Of a stretch of 64,000 bases of DNA, positions 58,862 to 64,000 are shown one piece after another. The notes under the pieces were generated by a model. It was given only the letters and a program-made list of their open reading frames with translations, made no database searches and was not told where the DNA came from. The stretch lies in the NCBI GenBank assembly GCA_020080175.1, contig JAGHQL010000048.1, positions 70,120-134,119 on the forward strand, given 5' to 3'. The DNA comes from Glutinoglossum americanum (Eukaryota > Ascomycota > Geoglossomycetes > Geoglossales > Geoglossaceae). The translations under genes and the position numbers were made by a program. Position 1 is the first letter of the stretch; every line of letters begins with the position of its first letter.

Positions 58862-59882
58862 ATGTCAGAGTTCAAAACAGGGAGCCATGCGGGGATTCTC
58901 CATCATTACGTATGTAGGCTCCCTCTTGATATATACACATACGGGTCTAACCCCCCCACCACAGGCCCCTAGCCTCGTAGCCTTCGAATTCTCCCCCCAA
59001 CCCGCATCCACATCCACACCCACATCCCCCCCGCCAAAAAACACCCTCCTCTTCATCAACGGACTCGGCGGCGGTCTCCTCACACTCCCCTACACCACCC
59101 GCCTCTCCCGCGCTCTCCCAGCCACCTACACCTTCGTTGAAGTCCTCCTCACCTCCTCCTACAGCGGCTGGGGCACCGGCTCCGTCGCACGCGACGCCCA
59201 GGAACTTGCGCAATGCGTGTCGTACTTCCGCGCCCTCAAGCCCAGCGGCGGGAAGATCGTCCTGCTGGGCCATTCGACGGGCTGCCAAGATACGGTCGAG
59301 TATCTGACTGGGAAGGGGTGCGAGGGCCGCCCCGGGGTCGATGGCGCGGTATTGCAGGCTCCGGTTAGCGATAGGCAGGCTGTGCGGACGACGCTTGGGG
59401 AGGAGAAGCTCCGGGAGGGCATCGCTGCCGCGAGGAAGCTTATAGAGGGTGGGCGGGGCGAGGAGATTCTTCCTAAAGACCTGACTAGGGACGAGCTCGG
59501 CGAGGCTCCCTGCTCGGCTCTGCGGTGGTACAGCCTGACGGCTTATCCCAAGGACGGCGATAGCGCTGGAGTCGATAGCGAAGACTTCTTCTCCTCAGAC
59601 CTCCCGGACTCGTATATCCGAGGGATCTTCGGCCGCATCCCGCGCAAGACACCGCTGTGTATACTTGCCTCCGGGAGCGATCAGTTCGTGCCTAGCTTCG
59701 TAGACAAGAAGGCGCTGGTAGAGACTTGGGTGCGGGCTGTGAAAGACGGTGGCGGAGTGGTGGACGAGATCCATTCAGGGGTTGTAGAGGGGGCGACGCA
59801 TTGCTTCATAGGAGTCCCGGAAGAAGTATTAGGTGACTTTATAGGAAGGGTAGTAGGGTTCTTACAGGGACTGGAAGGGTGA
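58862..59882 (+). CDS. DUF1749 alpha/beta hydrolase, SidJ-like esterase
   Basis: This is an alpha/beta-hydrolase of the DUF1749 (UPF0613) family, which includes the fusarinine C esterase SidJ of Aspergillus siderophore metabolism. Exons are 58862-58909 and 58965-59882 (intron 55 bp); the product is 321 residues. Splicing gives GILHHYAPSLVAFEF, the family's N-terminus, which decided the start at 58862. LLFINGLGGGLLT is the oxyanion-loop strand. FVEVLLTSSYSGWGTGSV follows. VLLGHSTGCQDTVEYL is the nucleophile elbow with Ser in GHSTG. AVLQAPVSDRQA and LCILASGSDQFVP (acid region) come next, and VEGATHCFIG holds the catalytic His. The hydrolase fold is complete and cytosolic. Siderophore involvement is inferred only from the family, since many DUF1749 members are uncharacterised. 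Confidence 0.92.
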
Positions 59883-60443
59883 TGTTCCGTTTTCTCCCCC
59901 AGCATAGCATCACGTCGTCGCGAAAAACCAACTCGGATCTGGGATTTTCAATTTCCTTCTATACACGTTGCATTCCATTTCATTCCATTCCCATATAATG
60001 AGGGGGAAAAAATCCCTCTCAGGAAATCTCAAAAGGAAGAGAGAGAAGGAACAAAACAAAGGACGTCTCCACGTTTCAACCCTTGCAGAATAAAATGGTC
60101 TCCCAGAGCTGCGAAACACGCCCTGCCGAATAGAGAGGGAGCTCCCTTCATGAAAACAATTTAAAAAGTTGAAGACGGAGAATAGCTCATTTGCCTCCAT
60201 TTTGCTCCCGACACCGCGAACAGGGGAGCAAGAACCAATCAAGCATAATCAACGGGATAGTCCCCTCCCTCTATAATTCGTAAAACGTGCAAAGTTAAAG
60301 ATGGTCGTCTATTTCGACGGGAGAGCGCTCCTTCGAAGCTATTAGAACCTTGTATGAAAACGTAAAGAGGAATCATTACGAAATAAGTAGTAATTCATCG
60401 CCAAGACTCGTGATTAGCAACCCCCCCCCAAAGTTGTTCGAAA
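59883..60443. other. Convergent intergenic region, DUF1749 gene / CDK-substrate-like gene
   Basis: This is 561 bp of 3' flanks, with a C9 run at 60421-60429. No gene is seen. Confidence 0.5.
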
Positions 60444-61982
60444 CTAGATGCCACCAGCCGCTCTCGTTCGTTTGCTGACAGATTCCCCAACCACCTCGCC
60501 CCCTTCCCTCTTCCTGACCCTCCCAGAACTTAATCCGGCTTTGGTACGTTTCCAGCCGCTGAAAGAGCTCTCCTTGCTTCGCGTCATATGAGCATTCTGG
60601 CTTCCGAGAGGGGAACCTCCTCCGTCGATATGGGGACTTGACTTCACCCTCCTAAGGCTACCCCGTCCCGAGCGGGTCCCGCTTGCAGGCGGTGAGCTGA
60701 AGGGGTCGATCTTCGGATCACGTTCAGGGGTTCCAAGGTCGGTCTCAGCCTCGGGCTCAGTGTCAGCATCAACGACGTCCGTCATCTCGCTATCCTCCGT
60801 CTCCAATATCTCTTGAGACTTAGTGATACGGGATTCGTCAATGTCAGTGACGGCCTCTTCATCTACTTCATTTTCAAGTGTCATATGCTGATCTTCAACT
60901 ACTCCGTTCCCATTATCCCTCTTTTCGCGTGCTTGGACCTGCTCTTTAGTTGGGAAAAGAAGTCGAGGCTTGATGGATGATCGAGTTCGGGGTGGGGGAG
61001 AACCGGTATTGTCGTTATCATTCGGGTTAGGCTCATCAAATTTTCGGAATACTTTCTTGCCCCGGCTGGTTAGAGATTCTAGATTAGCTGTGATCCAAGC
61101 CAGGGGTATGTCGCGGTCGACTCACAAAACGTAATACATCCCATCATCTCGCTTGAGAGACTCCTCAACATCGTGAGAAACGTCGGTCCGAACCTTTCTC
61201 CTCCTCCTGAGACTTCGAGCCTCCTCCGCCGCAGCAGCCTGTCCGGGTCTGCTGATGAATGGGTTGTCATCACTTATATCCATCTCCGGAATTCTCTCCT
61301 TTGAATCTGTATAAATCTCGATCTTTTCCTCGTCCCCATCGTCATTCTGATCATCCGAAAAGCTATGTAAACTAAGTTCATTGTGCTTCTTTCCCTTTTT
61401 GCTCTTCCTTGGAGAAGGCATTGCCTCCTCAACCGTTGGAGGTCGTGGGGCAAACAGAACACGAGCCGCCGAGCCTAAGCCAGCAACAGGTTGGGTATGA
61501 CGCTTCTTCGGCGTTTTAGCAGGTGTAGGAAGCATACCATGGCCAAAAACTGAGGCTGGACCAGCCTCTTTTCCGAAGCTTGGGCCAGAATCATCTACCG
61601 AGGTTCCTGGTGCAACGGCCGCAATGGTGGTGCTATTGTCGTCCAACGTACCAGACACATTACGCTGTCCAGAGGCCTTAGGCGCTTTTCCTGTTCCCTT
61701 CTGCGGGGACGGATGAGCTGAAGAAGGCGGTGAGAGGTTGTTCGGAGACCTGCGGGTCCGTGTGGTTCGTTTGCCTGCCAGAGGCGTTGAAAGGTTGGAT
61801 TCTAGCTCATTGGCATCTTGTCGCGGCGGAGTTCTTGCGCGGTACTGAGTTTTCTGAACAGACGATCGAGTTGACATGCGAGGCGCCCATGGCTCGTAAT
61901 TGTCGAACTTCGGTCCATGAAGAGGTGTCGGAGGTGTGCGAAGGGACGAAGGAGATGGTGGAGGTGGTGTAGTTGGTGGCAT
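60444..61982 (-). CDS. Disordered CDK-substrate-like nuclear protein (unrecognised)
   Basis: I do not recognise the family, though the blocks look conserved. Exons are 61982-61126 and 61065-60444 with a 60-bp intron; the product is 492 residues. It is mostly disordered and basic, without a folded domain that I can name. Blocks that look constrained are HGMLPTPAKTPKKRHTQP, ARVLFAPRPPTVEEAMPSPR, IEIYTDSKERIPEMDISDDN and, across the splice, DDGMYYVFRGKKVFRKFDEP. Full CDK consensus sites (S/T-P-x-K/R) occur at about residues 51, 92, 153, 157 and 190. Two RxLF cyclin-docking motifs are present: RVLF (174-177) and RLLF (320-323). Basic clusters fit nuclear import. It is divergent from DUO1. A role in the cell cycle is inferred from these motifs only. 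Confidence 0.82.
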
Positions 61983-62529
61983 ATTAACAGCAAATGTCGA
62001 CTACGAGTGACCAATCTAAAGGGATCTTGCAATTCACGGGAACCACTCGTCCGCCCGAACAGAAACCTGCGAACAAGGTGCGAATTGGAACTCCGACTTG
62101 CCGCTGCTGCCCAGTAAACGAAGTAAAGAAACAAGAGGCAATTTTCGACAGAGCGAGAGCAGTTGACTTGTTCAAAGTTACAACAGCACAAACTCGTTGA
62201 GAATAAGCAAACTGTAATTGCCGGTATGAATGTATGTATAATAGAGCAAGGAGAGAAGGAGAGAGAGTATGTGCTGGCACTGTTAGATGAGCGAGCGATG
62301 ATGTGCGGAAAGTTGTTGTTGGGCGAAAGTGGCTGGTAGCGCCAAGCCAGGAGGCTGAAGTGGCCGCGACAGGTGCGTTAAGAGGTTAAGAGGAGGCTGG
62401 TCAACAAACACGTCCACAGCCAGACACGTCTCCCAACCCCCGAGCAGAATTCCGCGCGCTTCGCGTTTCAACTATCCCCAATCTCCACCACGGCCTCCAT
62501 TCCACTGACTCCAATCCCTTGCGCCAATA
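61983..62529. promoter_or_regulatory. Divergent promoter region, CDK-substrate-like gene / DUO1
   Basis: This is 547 bp. A TCGCGT core (reverse complement ACGCGA) lies at 62461-62466, about 65 bp before the DUO1 ATG; a single MBF-type core like this is weak evidence. Nothing else is noted. Confidence 0.5.
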
Positions 62530-63382
62530 ATGACAACTCCAAACCTGGATTGCCTTGATTTGTCTGACACCGATACCGAAGATCTCTTCGCGTCGCCATC
62601 CCGTGAAAGCAAAAACCCCGATCCGACAGACAATTTCAAAATAAAGCATTCCGGGGAGACTGAGCCAAGCAGGCCAAATACAGATACTCAGGCACAGCAA
62701 AAGGAGAGTCGCTATGATACCGAAGAAGCACGGGTGGCAATGCTGCGAAAAGAGCTCGATGGCGTTCGCGAGATCAATGAGGTGATTGAGGGCGTACAAG
62801 CTAGTTTGGAGCGCGCAAAAGAAAACATGGAGGTGCGCATCGATATCTTAGCCCATTCGGAAAATTTGCTATGCTACAGTGTTGTTGATGATGCTATTTG
62901 TCCTCTTACACTAGACCGTCTCACGCACAGTTATGTCGGCATCGACGCTCCTAAATACTTGGGTCCGCATCTTATCTCAAACAGAACATAATCAGCGCTT
63001 GATCCTCAATCCATCTTGGCAAGGCGCAACACAAGATATCCTGGATGTGGAGAATGAGGCTATCTTGGAGCAACAAGCCGCAGAGCGAAGGGAGATCGAG
63101 GAGCAGCAACGCAGAGCGGCAGCCGCTAGAAAGGCCGCAGAGGACGAGCAGAGACGAAGAGCAATCGAGGCTGGTAAAGGCGCGAGAGGTTCCGGGAGAG
63201 GCACAAGAGGTAGAGGGACAAATAGAGGCACAAGTTCCGCGAGCGGAACAAGTTATGTAGGTGTTGGAGGACAAGGAGGGGTAAGAGGAACCGCGAGAGG
63301 GGACGCAGCAGCGGGCCGAGCGGGAAGTGGAATTGGAAGAGGAATAGGAGGCACGAGGGGCAGAGCAAGAGGATTTCGGTGA
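62530..63382 (+). CDS. DUO1: DASH/Dam1 complex subunit Duo1
   Basis: This is a subunit of the fungal DASH ring that couples kinetochores to microtubules. Exons are 62530-62832 and 62915-63382 (intron 82 bp); the product is 256 residues. The acidic N-terminus reads LDLSDTDTEDLFASPS, a family hallmark. The coiled-coil core is ARVAMLRKELDGVREINEVI and ASLERAKENMETVSRTVMSA (completed by the splice), then LLNTWVRILSQTEHNQRLIL and PSWQGATQDILDVENEA. A charged helix (EEQQRRAAAARKAAEDEQRR) leads to a Gly/Arg-rich tail of RG/RGG-type repeats (GRGTRGRGTNRG...), which would be a substrate type for PRMT1. It is complete and in the usual size range. Confidence 0.95.

Positions 63383-64000
<618 letters not shown>

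Overview
This window is nuclear DNA from a filamentous ascomycete (Pezizomycotina). The evidence is the dense set of conserved fungal housekeeping genes, short spliceosomal introns (mostly 45-90 bp, with GTRNGT donors and CTAAC/CTAAT-like branch sites), small tRNA introns, and fungus-specific families (DUO1, DUF1765, DUF1749, DUF3176, CLG1-like cyclin). I cannot fix the class from sequence alone. I see no intact transposon, viral element or CRISPR array.

Layout, left to right. 1-8 kb: the 3' part of an M28 metallopeptidase gene, TFIIB, ATP synthase subunit h (ATP14) and an F-box protein. 8-21.4 kb: a DUF1765 protein, a Pch1/cyclin-T-like cyclin, a ten-exon trimethyllysine dioxygenase, tRNA-Ala(TGC), the proteasomal ATPase Rpt5 and a CLG1-like Pho85-type cyclin preceded by a 3.8 kb gene-free leader/promoter. 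25-32 kb: the AGC kinase Sch9 (C2 domain plus kinase) divergent from the RSC subunit Rsc7/Npl6. 32.8-44 kb: tRNA-Arg(CCG), a ferroportin-type iron transporter, PRMT1, a NADAR hydrolase divergent from PER1, and an alcohol-oxidase-type GMC flavoenzyme. 43.9-48.4 kb: MCM10 divergent from RNase H2 subunit B.

48.4-53.8 kb is the most unusual stretch. It is GC-rich and full of simple tandem repeats. It carries two adjacent same-strand genes that I do not recognise: a single-pass membrane protein whose ectodomain has cysteines at an almost perfect five-residue period, and a secreted proline/threonine-rich protein with polyQ and polyP. These are the best candidates for undescribed biology. 53.8-64 kb: TRAPPC12, a decayed DUF3176 gene next to a C13/A18 tract, a SidJ-like DUF1749 hydrolase, an unrecognised CDK-substrate-like protein, the DASH subunit DUO1 and the 5' end of DPM1.

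Functional links visible in the sequence. MCM10 and RNase H2B share a promoter with five MBF-type ACGCGN cores, which suggests joint G1/S control. The ferroportin/PRMT1 intergenic region holds two identical 19-bp modules, each with an ATCWGATAA iron-GATA-factor site. Most other genes are unlinked housekeeping functions: transcription (TFIIB, Pch1, Rsc7), proteostasis (Rpt5, F-box), membrane traffic and glycosylation (PER1, TRAPPC12, DPM1), and replication/mitosis (MCM10, RNase H2B, DUO1). Exon boundaries were worked out by hand from splice consensus, reading phase and family alignment from memory. In almost every multi-exon gene the summed exons give a whole number of codons, which supports the models.
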